Assembly (NCBI GenBank): GCA_018267825.1 | Contig: JAFDXR010000003.1 | Location: forward strand, 452,952 to 516,951 | DNA from: Bacteroidota bacterium | Lineage (GTDB): Bacteria; Bacteroidota; Bacteroidia; B-17B0; Aurantibacillaceae | Direction of reading: 5' to 3' | Length of the DNA: 64,000 bases | Part shown: positions 19,508 through 28,248 of the stretch, piece after piece | How positions within the stretch are numbered: the first letter of the stretch is position 1 | How the letters are laid out: each line of letters opens with the position of its first letter | Notes under the pieces: generated by a model | What the model was told of the DNA's origin: nothing | Database searches by the model: none | Seen by the model: the letters and a program-made list of their open reading frames with translations, nothing else | Program-made: the position numbers and the translations under genes

Positions 19508-19951
19508 ATGAAACTTCTGCTATGCCTTTTCTTTACCTGCACTGCATTCCTGACCACTCATGCAGTTACGAAATCACGCACCATTGTTTACCTCGATAGC
19601 TCCGGCCTGGTTATCGGCAGTGAAGATACCGTATGGCAGGAAACACAACACTTCCAGGAAAACAGTATCAGCTCCGGGAGACCACACCCGCTTTTTGAAC
19701 GACTCAAGAAAAAACAACGCCTCAATAAAAAAATAACGGCCGCTGTGCTCGCCTTTCCTTTCCCATTCGGCATTGTAGGCCTGCACCGGATTTATATGGG
19801 TACAAAACCCTATGTGCCGGTTGTATATATTGCTACGGCAGGCGGTGTGTTTGGTATTCTGCCCTTTATCGACTTCTGTGTACTGATGTTCGATAAAGAC
19901 TTTGACCGTTATAAAGACAATGGCAAAGTATTTATGTGGGTGAAAGATTAA
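19508..19951 (+). CDS. TM2 domain-containing small membrane protein
   Basis: The product has about 147 residues. I chose the ATG at 19508, giving MKLLLCLFFTCTAFLTTHA as signal peptide or first membrane segment; an ATG two codons earlier is equally possible. The C-terminal half is a TM2 domain: two hydrophobic segments (ITAAVLAFPFPFGIVGLHRIYMG and VVYIATAGGVFGILPFIDFCVLM) with the diagnostic GxHRIYMG motif. A basic stretch (FERLKKKQRLNKK) precedes them. The biochemical role of TM2 proteins in bacteria is unknown. It starts soon after the sodA terminator and ends 11 bp before the phosphatase gene, so the two are probably co-transcribed. Confidence 0.8.
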   Translation: MKLLLCLFFTCTAFLTTHAVTKSRTIVYLDSSGLVIGSEDTVWQETQHFQENSISSGRPHPLFERLKKKQRLNKKITAAVLAFPFPFGIVGLHRIYMGTKPYVPVVYIATAGGVFGILPFIDFCVLMFDKDFDRYKDNGKVFMWVKD

Positions 19952-19962
19952 CGAATCATATC

Positions 19963-20466
19963 ATGAAAACTTTAACACTCGTACGCCATGCAAAATCAGA
20001 CTGGGGACATGCCGGTCTCCTGGATATTGATCGTCCGCTTAGCCAGCGGGGTTATGATGATGCCTATGCCATGAGTGCATGGTTCAAAGAGCACTTTCCG
20101 ATACCGGAACTGATGGTGACAAGTACAGCCATCAGGAACCTGAGCACCTCTTTTATTTTTGCCAGGCAGCTGGGTTACGATGAAACCCGGGTAAGTCCCG
20201 TTCCTGCCATTTATGAATGCAGAGACAAGGTACTCCTCGATATCATTGCCGGTTTCGATAATGCATACAAGGACATTATGTTATTCGCACACAATGCAAC
20301 CATTACGAATGTGTGCAACGAACTCAGTTCCGATTTGTTTTTTGAGGACCTGCCGACCTGCGCCGTGGTGCGGCTTGACTTCGATATTAAAAACTGGCAG
20401 CAAACCCAAACCACTAAAGGTAAAACAGTAGCGCACCGCTTCCCGAAAAACTTCAGGCAGGATTAA
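19963..20466 (+). CDS. SixA-like histidine phosphatase
   Basis: The product has 167 residues starting at the ATG at 19963 (MKTLTLVRHAKSDW). An in-frame upstream start would overlap the TM2 gene and add nine residues ahead of the core, so I rejected it. The RHA motif with catalytic His9 opens the protein; RPLSQRGYDDA and the second histidine segment (MLFAHNATI) follow in the order of the histidine phosphatase superfamily, short SixA type. SixA of E. coli removes phosphate from phosphohistidine on signalling or PTS proteins, but the substrate here cannot be read from sequence. Its end overlaps by 14 bp the 3' end of a gene on the opposite strand. Confidence 0.85.
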   Translation: MKTLTLVRHAKSDWGHAGLLDIDRPLSQRGYDDAYAMSAWFKEHFPIPELMVTSTAIRNLSTSFIFARQLGYDETRVSPVPAIYECRDKVLLDIIAGFDNAYKDIMLFAHNATITNVCNELSSDLFFEDLPTCAVVRLDFDIKNWQQTQTTKGKTVAHRFPKNFRQD

Positions 20467-21772
20467 GTGGTGACGGAGGTCTTTTAGAAAATCGCAGGAT
20501 CATCGCATCCAGGATACTGCATACAGATACGATTCCAATTACTTCGAGAATAATCTGTGTGATGAACAGATGCCGCTCCACTTCCAGTGCATCTGCATTA
20601 TAAGAGAGGTATACATTTACGATGCAGGCCAGGCAGATGAGTGCCGGAAACAACAGGTGCAGGGATGGATTCCACTGACGGTATATCAAAACAAGCACCA
20701 ACAACAAACCCAGAATGAGCCAGGAGTTAAACAGCGGAAATACGTTGCCCGCATTGGCATAAAATCCGGCTTCACGAAGCGTATATTTTGTGTCGCCCAC
20801 ACTGAAAATACGGGCACGTTCCTGCGCGCTCTGATCCATCATGAAAAAGTAAGCAGGATGTGTGATCACAAACGTTGTATATACCGACTTTCCATCCTTC
20901 ACCACCCAGTTGAACAAGGCTGTGTAAGTACTGTCCTCGTAACGCTTGTATATAAAAGCCTGACCCGGCCTTGTATCGATATGTATACTTCCAAAATCTT
21001 TCACCAACTGATCGGCCTGCGGCATTCCCCTTTGCCGGAACCAATCCAGATACTCCTGGTTCTTGGATATACGTTCGGCAATGGAATTAAAGACCGGTAA
21101 TTTATAACGCTCTCCGACATCGGCAGTATATTGCTGAAAAAAGAAAGTACCCACAGCAAACAGGCATAAACCCAATAAGCGCAGCCGCATGATCCTTTCA
21201 CGGCGGTAAAAAAAAGCAAATAGCACGAGGTATGTAAACAAAATAATATACGGCCAGGTGTCGCGTGTGAATGAGAAGAAAAAACCCACAATGGCCAATA
21301 TCACCAGGCTGGATAAGGATTGCTTCCGGATAAAAAAAAGGATCGCAGCAAACCAAAGAAACATCATCGACATGGATAAGGATTCTGACAACAGGTTATC
21401 GCTCCAACCGACAATATTCCACCATGTGAAGAAAAAAAACAAGGAAGCCGCAAGGATAATTCTGACAAGAGAAGATTTTATAAAACCCAGCGTAGACCTT
21501 ACAAACAAAAGGGAACACAGACAGTATACCACTTTCTGCATGATCACGATCCTGTATTCGTCGGTTCCGACCATTTTGTAAAACAGAGGTATGGTAAAAG
21601 GCCTTGGCGCGAAAACAGGACTAGAAACAGGCGCATAAAAACTCATGCTGAATAAGCTGTAACGAGACTGCCCTTTGTAGTCGCGGCAATCGGAGAAAAA
21701 CTCCCAGATAGGCTCTATTTTAGGAATATTCAGGATTACGAAAGCAAATCCGAAGAACAGGGCCCAAAGCAC
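20453..21772 (-). CDS. Polytopic membrane protein, possible GT-C-type glycosyltransferase
   Basis: The protein has about 439 residues counted from a GTG at 21772, with roughly nine or ten hydrophobic segments, most in the first 200 residues. A soluble stretch at about 200-330 is followed by three more helices. The segment DNLLSESLSMSMMFLWFA after an early loop resembles the acidic loop and helix of GT-C (family 39-like) enzymes that use lipid-linked sugars, but the match is weak. The GTG start falls at the very edge of the first helix. The frame stays open for about 38 codons upstream (to 21884) without an ATG, GTG or TTG, and this extension looks like a normal cytoplasmic N-terminus. The true start is therefore unclear. 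Confidence 0.65.
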   Translation of the reverse strand: MLWALFFGFAFVILNIPKIEPIWEFFSDCRDYKGQSRYSLFSMSFYAPVSSPVFAPRPFTIPLFYKMVGTDEYRIVIMQKVVYCLCSLLFVRSTLGFIKSSLVRIILAASLFFFFTWWNIVGWSDNLLSESLSMSMMFLWFAAILFFIRKQSLSSLVILAIVGFFFSFTRDTWPYIILFTYLVLFAFFYRRERIMRLRLLGLCLFAVGTFFFQQYTADVGERYKLPVFNSIAERISKNQEYLDWFRQRGMPQADQLVKDFGSIHIDTRPGQAFIYKRYEDSTYTALFNWVVKDGKSVYTTFVITHPAYFFMMDQSAQERARIFSVGDTKYTLREAGFYANAGNVFPLFNSWLILGLLLVLVLIYRQWNPSLHLLFPALICLACIVNVYLSYNADALEVERHLFITQIILEVIGIVSVCSILDAMILRFSKRPPSPLNPA

Positions 21773-21873
21773 TATTTCAGTTGCCAGGTCCCTGGAAGCG
21801 AGCTTATATTTAAGGGATCGTAAAATGTATATTTTGTTTATATATTTCGCAGTAAAACTAAGAAACTTAGGTG

Positions 21874-21881
21874 TAATTTTG
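21874..21881 (+). promoter_or_regulatory. Candidate -7 element for ppk1
   Basis: TAATTTTG matches TAnnTTTG and lies 31 nt before the ppk1 ATG. A convincing -33 TTG at 17-23 nt is missing. Confidence 0.4.
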
Positions 21882-21912
21882 TTTTATTTAAGCAGAAATA
21901 TGTACTTGTCTT

Positions 21913-24024
21913 ATGGCAAAAAAAAACATTCCCTACATTAACCGGGAGATGAGCTGGCTCTCCTTCAACGAACGCGTTTTGCAGGAAGCCGCTGATCCAA
22001 CCACTCCTTTGATTGAACGAATCAAGTTTCTTGGAATTTTCAGCAACAACCGCGATGAGTTTTACCGGGTAAGGGTAGCCACCATTAAACGTCTCAGCAA
22101 ACTGGGAAAAACTGCCGTAGCCATCTACGGCGATGATCCGGGGGTTCTGCTACAGAAGCTTCAGCGCAAAGTCATTGAGCAACAAAACCGCTTCGAGGAA
22201 ATATACAATGAACTGATTCATGAACTTGCCAAAAACAACATTTTCATCATCAATGAAAAACAGCTGAGCGCATCGCAACAGCAGTTTGTCAAAGACTATT
22301 TTCACAACGAGGTGATCTCTACCCTTTACCCGATCATGGTCGACGATACGAAGCCTTTTCCTTACATGAAGGATAAATCCGGTTACCTGTTTGTGCGCCT
22401 CTCTGCTACCAATGAAAAGCTCCGTTCGAAATACGCCCTCATCGAAATATCGTCGAAAAGTATCAGCCGCTTTGTGCAGCTGCCGCAGGAAGGCGACAAA
22501 AAATACATCATCCTGATCGACGATGTGATTCGTTACTGCGTGAACGATATTTTTTCGGTGTTTGGTTATACCGCCAAAGAAGCCATAAACATTAAGCTCA
22601 CCCGCGATGCCGAGCTTGATATTGACAGCGATGTAAGTAAAAGCATGCTCGAGAAAATTGCGAAGAGCGTCAAAGAGCGTAAAAAAGGACAACCGGTTCG
22701 CTTTGTATACGACAGCACCATGAGCAAGGAAATGCTGAGTTTCATTATGAAAAAACTCGGCATGGATAAAAAAGACAATGCCATTCCAGGTGGCCGCTAC
22801 CACAATTTCAAAGACTTTATCAACTTTCCCAAAATCGGCGGTAAAGAGCTGGTATATGACCATCCCCGTCCGCTGATCCACAAATACCTGGTACATATCA
22901 ATACCAGTATTTTACGCGTAGTGCGTGATAAAGACATACTGCTGCATTATCCCTATCATACGTTTGATCACATCATTACCCTTTTACGCGAAGCCTCTAT
23001 CGACCCAACTGTAGAATCTATCAAGATTACATTATACCGCGTGGCCGATTCTTCGAAAATAGCCAACGCCCTGATCAATGCCGTTAAGAACGGAAAAAAA
23101 GTAACTGTACTGGTTGAATTGCAGGCCCGCTTCGATGAAGAAAATAATATATACTGGGCCAACAAGCTCCAGGAAGAAGGCGCCAACGTTATTTACGGAG
23201 TACCCGGACTTAAGGTACACAGCAAATTATTTCTGATCACTGCCCGCGAAAAAGGCAAAGAAATACGCTATGCTCATATCGGAACAGGAAACTTCAACGA
23301 GAAAACAGCCCGTATCTACACTGATTTCAGTCTCCTCACAGCTAATAAAAACATTACCGAAGAGATTAAACGCGTGTTTGATTTCTACACCGATAATTTC
23401 AAAATCGGCACATACAAGCACTTAGCTGTAGCGCCTTTCTATATGCGTAAAACCTTTGTGTCGTTGCTCAACAAAGAGATCAGCAATGCCAAAGCAGGAA
23501 AAAAAGCATACGTTACACTGAAGATGAACAGCCTGGTGGATAAGGAAATGATTGCAAAACTTTACGAAGCCTCTCAGGCCGGTGTTCAGGTTACCCTGAT
23601 CGTAAGAGGCGCATGTTCGCTTGTTACGGAGATTGAAGGTTTCAGTGACAATATCAAAGCCTACAGCATTGTTGACAAATACCTGGAACATGCCCGTATT
23701 TTCGTTTTCTGCAACAATGGTGATGAGAAAATCTACCTGACCTCAGCCGACTGGATGAGCCGTAACCTCGATAGCCGCAGCGAAGTAGCCGTACCGGTTT
23801 ACGATGAGGAAATCCGCAAGCAGATCCGCGACATCCTCAACATACAACTTTCAGGAAATACCAAAGTCCGCATTCTTGATAAACGCCAGGAAAACCGCTA
23901 TGTAAAAGCGAAACCGGGTCAGAAAAAAATACGCGTGCAGGATGAAGTTTACAACTACCTTCTGGCCGACAAAAAAGCATATTTAAAAACCATTCATCAT
24001 ACACAGACCACTGCCACCACATGA
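21913..24024 (+). CDS. ppk1: Polyphosphate kinase 1
   Basis: The 703-residue product matches PPK1 length. It reversibly makes long-chain polyphosphate from ATP. The N-terminal domain begins at INREMSWLSFNERVLQEA, a family hallmark with FSNNRDEFYRVRVA following. The two catalytic histidines appear as His436 (GLKVHSKLFLI) and His593 (YLEHARIFVF), essentially at the E. coli positions 435 and 592. ARFDEENNIYW and the terminal DLNIQ-like region (RDILNIQLSGN) also fit. The stop codon overlaps the start of the exopolyphosphatase gene by 4 bp (ATGA), implying translational coupling of polyphosphate synthesis and breakdown. Confidence 0.97.
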   Translation: MAKKNIPYINREMSWLSFNERVLQEAADPTTPLIERIKFLGIFSNNRDEFYRVRVATIKRLSKLGKTAVAIYGDDPGVLLQKLQRKVIEQQNRFEEIYNELIHELAKNNIFIINEKQLSASQQQFVKDYFHNEVISTLYPIMVDDTKPFPYMKDKSGYLFVRLSATNEKLRSKYALIEISSKSISRFVQLPQEGDKKYIILIDDVIRYCVNDIFSVFGYTAKEAINIKLTRDAELDIDSDVSKSMLEKIAKSVKERKKGQPVRFVYDSTMSKEMLSFIMKKLGMDKKDNAIPGGRYHNFKDFINFPKIGGKELVYDHPRPLIHKYLVHINTSILRVVRDKDILLHYPYHTFDHIITLLREASIDPTVESIKITLYRVADSSKIANALINAVKNGKKVTVLVELQARFDEENNIYWANKLQEEGANVIYGVPGLKVHSKLFLITAREKGKEIRYAHIGTGNFNEKTARIYTDFSLLTANKNITEEIKRVFDFYTDNFKIGTYKHLAVAPFYMRKTFVSLLNKEISNAKAGKKAYVTLKMNSLVDKEMIAKLYEASQAGVQVTLIVRGACSLVTEIEGFSDNIKAYSIVDKYLEHARIFVFCNNGDEKIYLTSADWMSRNLDSRSEVAVPVYDEEIRKQIRDILNIQLSGNTKVRILDKRQENRYVKAKPGQKKIRVQDEVYNYLLADKKAYLKTIHHTQTTATT

Positions 24025-24896
24025 TCTTTGCCGCAATTGATATTGGAAGTAATGCCATGCGCCTGCTCTTTTGCAGGGTATATGAAACCCAGGGAAAGCC
24101 TTACTTTTCCAAAGAAGAGCTGATCCGTTTGCCTATACGTCTTGGTGAAGACGTTTTCCTTAATAACAGGATCTCCGAAAAAAAAGCGGATAAACTGGTA
24201 ACAGCCCTGCGCGGTTTTCATGAACTCATTAAGGTGTATGAAGTAGACGGCTTCCGGGCTGTTGCTACCAGCGCCATGCGCGATGCCTCCAACAGTGCCG
24301 AAGTCATTGAACGCATTAAAAAGGAAGCCGGTATCACCGTAGAAATTATCGACGGCAAAGTAGAAGCCTCATTGGTATTTTCCAATCACATTGAAGAGAT
24401 GCTGAATCCCCGCCATGCCTACCTTTATATTGATGTAGGTGGTGGTAGTACGGAGCTGACATTGTACTACGACCATAAAGTAATTGCTTCGCGGTCGTTT
24501 AACGTTGGTACGGTTCGTATGCTCCTCGATAAAGTTGAAAAGGAAACCTGGGATGAGTTAAAAACATGGGTCAAGAAAAATACCTATGGTATCCATCCGT
24601 TGCATGCCATTGGCTCAGGCGGAAACATTAACAAGATTTTCAAGATGAGCAAAAAGGATAATAAAAACCTCAGTTATAATAAACTGAAGGGAATTCACGA
24701 CATGCTCAATTCATATACCTACGAGGAACGTGTAAAGGTCCTGGGCCTGAAACCCGATCGTGCAGACGTTATTATTCCGGCTGCCAAAATATTCCTCACC
24801 ACAATGAAGCACGCCGACATAGAAGATATATTTGTACCTCAGATCGGATTGTCTGACGGGATTGTGCACGAATTATACGAACGTCGCAGGAAATAA
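24021..24896 (+). CDS. ppx: Exopolyphosphatase / Ppx-GppA phosphatase
   Basis: The 291-residue product is the short, single-module form of the Ppx/GppA family (E. coli Ppx is about 510 residues). It carries the actin-like ATPase phosphate loops: AIDIGSNAMRLL at the N-terminus and YIDVGGGSTELT near residue 140, with RAVATSAMRDASN between them. It should release phosphate from the ends of polyphosphate, or hydrolyse pppGpp. The overlap with ppk1 supports the polyphosphate role. The C-terminal HD-like domain of long Ppx proteins is absent, as is usual in this phylum. Confidence 0.93.
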   Translation: MIFAAIDIGSNAMRLLFCRVYETQGKPYFSKEELIRLPIRLGEDVFLNNRISEKKADKLVTALRGFHELIKVYEVDGFRAVATSAMRDASNSAEVIERIKKEAGITVEIIDGKVEASLVFSNHIEEMLNPRHAYLYIDVGGGSTELTLYYDHKVIASRSFNVGTVRMLLDKVEKETWDELKTWVKKNTYGIHPLHAIGSGGNINKIFKMSKKDNKNLSYNKLKGIHDMLNSYTYEERVKVLGLKPDRADVIIPAAKIFLTTMKHADIEDIFVPQIGLSDGIVHELYERRRK

Positions 24897-24938
24897 AAAA
24901 GCATATGTATGACAAATGGATTTGTTATACATGTGCTT
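24893..24938 (-). terminator. Long hairpin terminator in the thiolase 3' region
   Basis: Positions 24899-24916 pair with 24921-24938 in an 18-bp stem with two G-U pairs and a 4-nt loop. On the minus strand a T-rich tract (CTTTTTTATTT) follows, so it should end transcripts coming from the thiolase gene. It may also act weakly for the ppx transcript. Confidence 0.75.
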
Positions 24939-25220
24939 CAAACATTTTCATTTTACGATGCCTGGAGATATGCAACTCTTATTCCCCGAAATTCTTTTTT
25001 AAATGTTTTGCTCCTACGGAGCAATGCAAAAGTTTACTTGCAGTAAGAAATGTAGCTACATAAGCAAGACAAAGCGGCTCCGGAGGAGCCAAACATCATT
25101 AAGAAGGGTCAAGGCATCTGCCGAATTGCTCCGTAGGAGTAAAACATTTCCTCTCAAATCTTCTTCCGGAAGCAAAAACACAGCTATCATAAATTGGCAG
25201 CCACGTGCCTGTCATTAAAC
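24897..25220. other. Convergent intergenic region: terminator plus inverted-repeat element, no gene
   Basis: The 324 bp between ppx and the thiolase hold the terminator hairpin at 24899-24938 and the inverted-repeat element at 25001-25149. A 71-codon open frame across the element (25003-25218) is Arg/Ser/Lys-rich, reads through the hairpin stems and has no domain, so it is not called. Confidence 0.7.
25001..25149. repeat. REP/MITE-like element: 25-bp inverted repeat with three GCTCC/GGAGC hairpins
   Basis: The ends 25001-25025 and 25125-25149 are reverse complements with one mismatch in 25. Each end contains a small hairpin TTGCTCC-N3-GGAGCAA (the right copy is imperfect). A third hairpin GGCTCC-GGA-GGAGCC sits in the middle at 25076-25090, and a perfect palindrome TGTAGCTACA lies at 25051-25060. 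The layout resembles a dispersed palindromic element. I found no other copy of the core in this window. Confidence 0.7.
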
Positions 25221-26426
25221 TCAGCATGCTTCGATAATAGCGGCATAGCCCTGCCCTACCCCTATACACATGGTAGCGAGTGCATATTTTTTTCCATGCT
25301 CCTGAAGTTCGATGGCTGCGGAGTTAAGAATACGTGTGCCGCTCATGCCTAAAGGATGTCCGAGGGCAATAGCACCGCCATTCGGGTTGATTCGTGGATC
25401 GTTATCAGCAAGACCCCACTGGCGGATACAGCCCAGACTTTGCGCAGCAAAAGCTTCATTAAGTTCAATTACATCAATATCGTTCCAGGTAAGGCCGGCG
25501 CGCTTCAATGCCAGCCTGGCGGCCTCCACAGGGCCTAATCCCATAATGCGTGGTTCGAGGCCTGTAACAGCACTCGACACAATCCTGGCCATGGGTTTCA
25601 GATGGTATGTTTTTATAGCCGTTTCTCCTGCAAGGAGTACTGCAGCTGCACCGTCGTTGAGCCCTGATGCATTTCCTGCAGTGACGGTTCCGTCTTTGCG
25701 GAACGAGGCTTTAAGCTTCGCTAAACCTTCAGCCGTTGTTGTTGGTTTGGCAAATTCATCTTTTTCAAACACAATGGCGTCCCCTTTTTTCTGTGGGATC
25801 TCCACGGGGATAATTTCTTTTTTGAAGCGTCCTTCGGCTATAGCAGCAGCGGCTTTCTGCTGGCTCCACAAGGCAAATGCATCCTGGTCTTCGCGGCTTA
25901 TTTTAAGCATTTCGGCCACATTCTCAGCGGTTTCTCCCATGGCATCCACACCATACATCTCTTTCATTTTCGGATTGATGAAGCGCCAGCCGAAGCTGCT
26001 GTCATACAACACCTGGTCTTTGCCAAATGGTGTGCTGGCTTTGCTCAACACCCATGGACCGCGCGTCATATTCTCAACACCGCCGGCAATCATGAGATCG
26101 CATTCTCCCAATTGAATATAACGGGCTGCATCCACTGCCGCACTCAATCCGGAGGCGCACAGGCGATTTACTGTCTGACCCGGAACCGACACAGGCAATC
26201 CCGCCATTAATGCCGCCATACGAGCCACATTACGATTATCTTCACCGGCCTGGTTGGCGCAACCCATTATTACGTCGCCTACATCAGACCAGTTGATTCC
26301 CGGATTTTTTTTAATAAGTTCTTTCAATACAATGGTTGCCAGATCGTCTGTTCTGACTGCAGACAATGTGCCGCCGAAGTTCCCCACGCCGGTACGAACG
26401 CCATTGATTATGTATGCTTGTTTCAT
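25221..26426 (-). CDS. pcaF: Acetyl-CoA acyltransferase (thiolase), 3-oxoadipyl-CoA thiolase-like
   Basis: The 401-residue protein is a normal-length thiolase. The catalytic residues are Cys90 (VNRLCASGL), His357 (ALGHPLGMSGTRI) and Cys387 (TMCIGVGQG), with NEAFAAQSLGC before them. The stretches GCANQAGEDNRNVARMA and GWRFINPKMKEMYGVDAM are what I recall as typical of 3-oxoadipyl-CoA thiolases (PcaF/PaaJ), which release acetyl-CoA and succinyl-CoA at the end of aromatic catabolism. A general beta-ketothiolase role in fatty-acid degradation is also possible. No other aromatic or fatty-acid genes lie nearby. The gene is single and ends in a long 3' region holding the repeat element and terminator. 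Confidence 0.85.
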   Translation of the reverse strand: MKQAYIINGVRTGVGNFGGTLSAVRTDDLATIVLKELIKKNPGINWSDVGDVIMGCANQAGEDNRNVARMAALMAGLPVSVPGQTVNRLCASGLSAAVDAARYIQLGECDLMIAGGVENMTRGPWVLSKASTPFGKDQVLYDSSFGWRFINPKMKEMYGVDAMGETAENVAEMLKISREDQDAFALWSQQKAAAAIAEGRFKKEIIPVEIPQKKGDAIVFEKDEFAKPTTTAEGLAKLKASFRKDGTVTAGNASGLNDGAAAVLLAGETAIKTYHLKPMARIVSSAVTGLEPRIMGLGPVEAARLALKRAGLTWNDIDVIELNEAFAAQSLGCIRQWGLADNDPRINPNGGAIALGHPLGMSGTRILNSAAIELQEHGKKYALATMCIGVGQGYAAIIEAC

Positions 26427-26449
26427 GAGTTTTTCAGAAATAAGAGGTT

Positions 26450-26500
26450 AAAAAAAATCGCTGATACCATGAGACACACGCCTGCACACTATCAGCGATT
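26450..26500 (-). terminator. Rho-independent terminator after fumC
   Basis: AATCGCTGATA at 26456-26466 and TATCAGCGATT at 26490-26500 form a perfect 11-bp stem with a 23-nt loop. On the minus strand a run of T follows. It lies 12 bp after the fumC stop codon. Confidence 0.85.
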
Positions 26501-26512
26501 CCTATATAATAA

Positions 26513-27931
26513 TTACTTTAAGCTTCCGATCATATCTTCCGGACGTACCCACTGATCAAACTGCTCATTGGTCAGTAAGCCCAGTTCCAGTGCGGCTTCA
26601 CGCAGGGTTTTATTTCCTTTGTGGGCTGTTTTGGCAATTTTTGCAGCGTTTTCGTAACCGATATGTGTATTGAGTGCGGTAACAAGCATCAATGAATTTT
26701 CGAGATGTTGCTTTAATACCGGCAGATTGGCTTCAATACCATCACTGCATTTTTCGGCAAACGACACACAGGCATCACCGATCAAACGGGCTGATTGAAG
26801 TACGTTGGCTGCAATAAGCGGTTTAAATACATTGAGTTCAAAGTGTCCCATGCTGCCACCAACCGATACAGCCACATCGTTTCCGATAACCTGGGCGCAC
26901 ACCATGGTAAGTGCTTCCGGCTGAGTCGGGTTCACTTTACCCGGCATGATAGATGATCCAGGTTCATTGTCAGGAATAATGATTTCGCCGATACCACAAC
27001 GCGGGCCGGATGAAAGCATACGTACATCGTTTGCTATTTTCATTAAAGCCACGGCACTGCGTTTCAGAGCACCACTCAGTTCAACCATAGCATCGTGTGC
27101 AGCCAGGGCTTCAAATTTGTTAGGGGCTGTTACAAAAGGTAATTTGGTGAGTTCGGCTATTTTCTTAGCCACCAATACATCATATCCTTTAGGAGTATTG
27201 AGTCCTGTACCCACGGCAGTTCCGCCAAGAGCCAGTTCTTTCACAGCTTCCAGCGCATTTTTCAGGGCGCGGATACTCATGTTGATCTGCTGTACATAGC
27301 CACTGAATTCCTGTCCCAGTGTTAAAGGGGTAGCATCCATAAAGTGTGTACGGCCTGTCTTTACAATATTTTTAAATGCCTCTGCTTTTTTCTGTAAGCT
27401 GTCGCGTAAACGTTCCATACCCGGAATGGTGATTTCAACTACCTGCTTGTATGCCGCAATGTGCATGGCTGTCGGGTATGTATCGTTAGATGATTGTGAT
27501 TTGTTTACATCATCGTTCGGGTGCAGTACTTTCTTCTCATCTTCCAGTTTACCACCGCTGATCACATGAGCTCTGTAGGCGATTACCTCATTGGCATTCA
27601 TGTTACTCTGTGTCCCTGAACCGGTTTGCCAGATCACAAGTGGAAACTGATCGTCGAGTTTATGCGCAAGAATTTCGTCGCACACCTGCCCGATCATATC
27701 ACATTTTTCTTTCGACAGTACACCCAGTTCATGGTTCGCCTGAGCTGCTGCTTTTTTCAGGTAAGCAAAGGCATAAATAATTTCTTTAGGCATGCTTGCC
27801 TCAGGTCCTATTTTAAAATTGTTGCGGCTACGCTCCGTCTGAGCGCCCCAATATACATGAGCGGGAACTTTTACCTCGCCCATGGTGTCTTTTTCTATCC
27901 TGTAATTCATAGTCATTGTTTTTGTTTCCAT
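26513..27931 (-). CDS. fumC: Fumarate hydratase, class II
   Basis: The 472-residue product catalyses fumarate to malate in the TCA cycle. The fumarase/aspartase signature [17 protein letters not shown] is present near residue 330. The substrate-binding segments [25 protein letters not shown] and [21 protein letters not shown] appear in the right order, and the lyase tetramer core is complete. [11 protein letters not shown] and the length favour fumarase over aspartate ammonia-lyase. An ATG eight codons in (27907, [16 protein letters not shown]) matches the usual family start better than the listed ATG, so the true start may be there. The gene stands alone between two terminators. Confidence 0.94.
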   Translation of the reverse strand: METKTMTMNYRIEKDTMGEVKVPAHVYWGAQTERSRNNFKIGPEASMPKEIIYAFAYLKKAAAQANHELGVLSKEKCDMIGQVCDEILAHKLDDQFPLVIWQTGSGTQSNMNANEVIAYRAHVISGGKLEDEKKVLHPNDDVNKSQSSNDTYPTAMHIAAYKQVVEITIPGMERLRDSLQKKAEAFKNIVKTGRTHFMDATPLTLGQEFSGYVQQINMSIRALKNALEAVKELALGGTAVGTGLNTPKGYDVLVAKKIAELTKLPFVTAPNKFEALAAHDAMVELSGALKRSAVALMKIANDVRMLSSGPRCGIGEIIIPDNEPGSSIMPGKVNPTQPEALTMVCAQVIGNDVAVSVGGSMGHFELNVFKPLIAANVLQSARLIGDACVSFAEKCSDGIEANLPVLKQHLENSLMLVTALNTHIGYENAAKIAKTAHKGNKTLREAALELGLLTNEQFDQWVRPEDMIGSLK

Positions 27932-27997
27932 CGTGGTTGATTTTAGCAGTCCGAATTTACGAAAAACCAGTTGTTTTTATCTATTTGTTTACAAACA

Positions 27998-28023
27998 AAA
28001 AATCCGCCATGGAGGCGGATTTC
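27998..28023 (-). terminator. Rho-independent terminator after the THX gene
   Basis: On the minus strand AAATCCGCC-TCCAT-GGCGGATTT is followed by a T-rich tract. It begins five bases after the THX stop codon. Confidence 0.9.
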
Positions 28024-28027
28024 TGTC

Positions 28028-28177
28028 TTATTTTGCAGCTTTCTTAGCAGCTTTTTTTGGAGCGGCGGCTTTGCCTGCAGCTTTTGCTTTTGCAGCAGCT
28101 TTTGCACGCGGGCGTAAGCGGCCGAAAGTTCCGATATGGATCTTTCCTCTTCTTGAACGTTGATCACCTTTTCCCAT
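28028..28177 (-). CDS. 30S ribosomal protein THX (bTHX)
   Basis: This 49-residue basic protein starts at the ATG at 28177. The first 24 residues (MGKGDQRSRRGKIHIGTFGR) match the conserved core of THX, a small protein that sits in the head of the 30S subunit in Thermus and is widespread in Bacteroidota. The second half is a low-complexity Ala/Lys tail, longer than the minimal Thermus protein, as often seen in this phylum. A longer in-frame start adds residues unlike the family. It has its own candidate promoter and a strong terminator, so it is likely expressed as a single gene. Confidence 0.9.
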   Translation of the reverse strand: MGKGDQRSRRGKIHIGTFGRLRPRAKAAAKAKAAGKAAAPKKAAKKAAK

Positions 28178-28199
28178 AATTCTGTTTTTAGTTAATGGC

Positions 28200-28207
28200 C
28201 AAAAATA
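28200..28207 (-). promoter_or_regulatory. Candidate -7 element for the THX gene
   Basis: The minus strand reads TATTTTTG, matching TAnnTTTG, 22 nt before the ATG. A TGTG about 19 nt upstream could be a weak -33 element. Confidence 0.4.
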
Positions 28208-28248
28208 TAAATTATTTACCGATTCACACACAGTTTAGCCATCCTTTT

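Noticed and set aside
22150-22896. 248-codon frame opposite ppk1
   Set aside because: It lies entirely antisense to conserved ppk1 codons and shows no domain.
25003-25218. 71-codon open frame across the inverted-repeat element
   Set aside because: It reads through hairpin stems and has a biased Arg/Ser/Lys composition with no domain.
27984-27999. TTTGTTT-AC-AAACAAA dyad between fumC and THX as an operator
   Set aside because: It is low-complexity AT sequence merging with the THX terminator; chance cannot be excluded.
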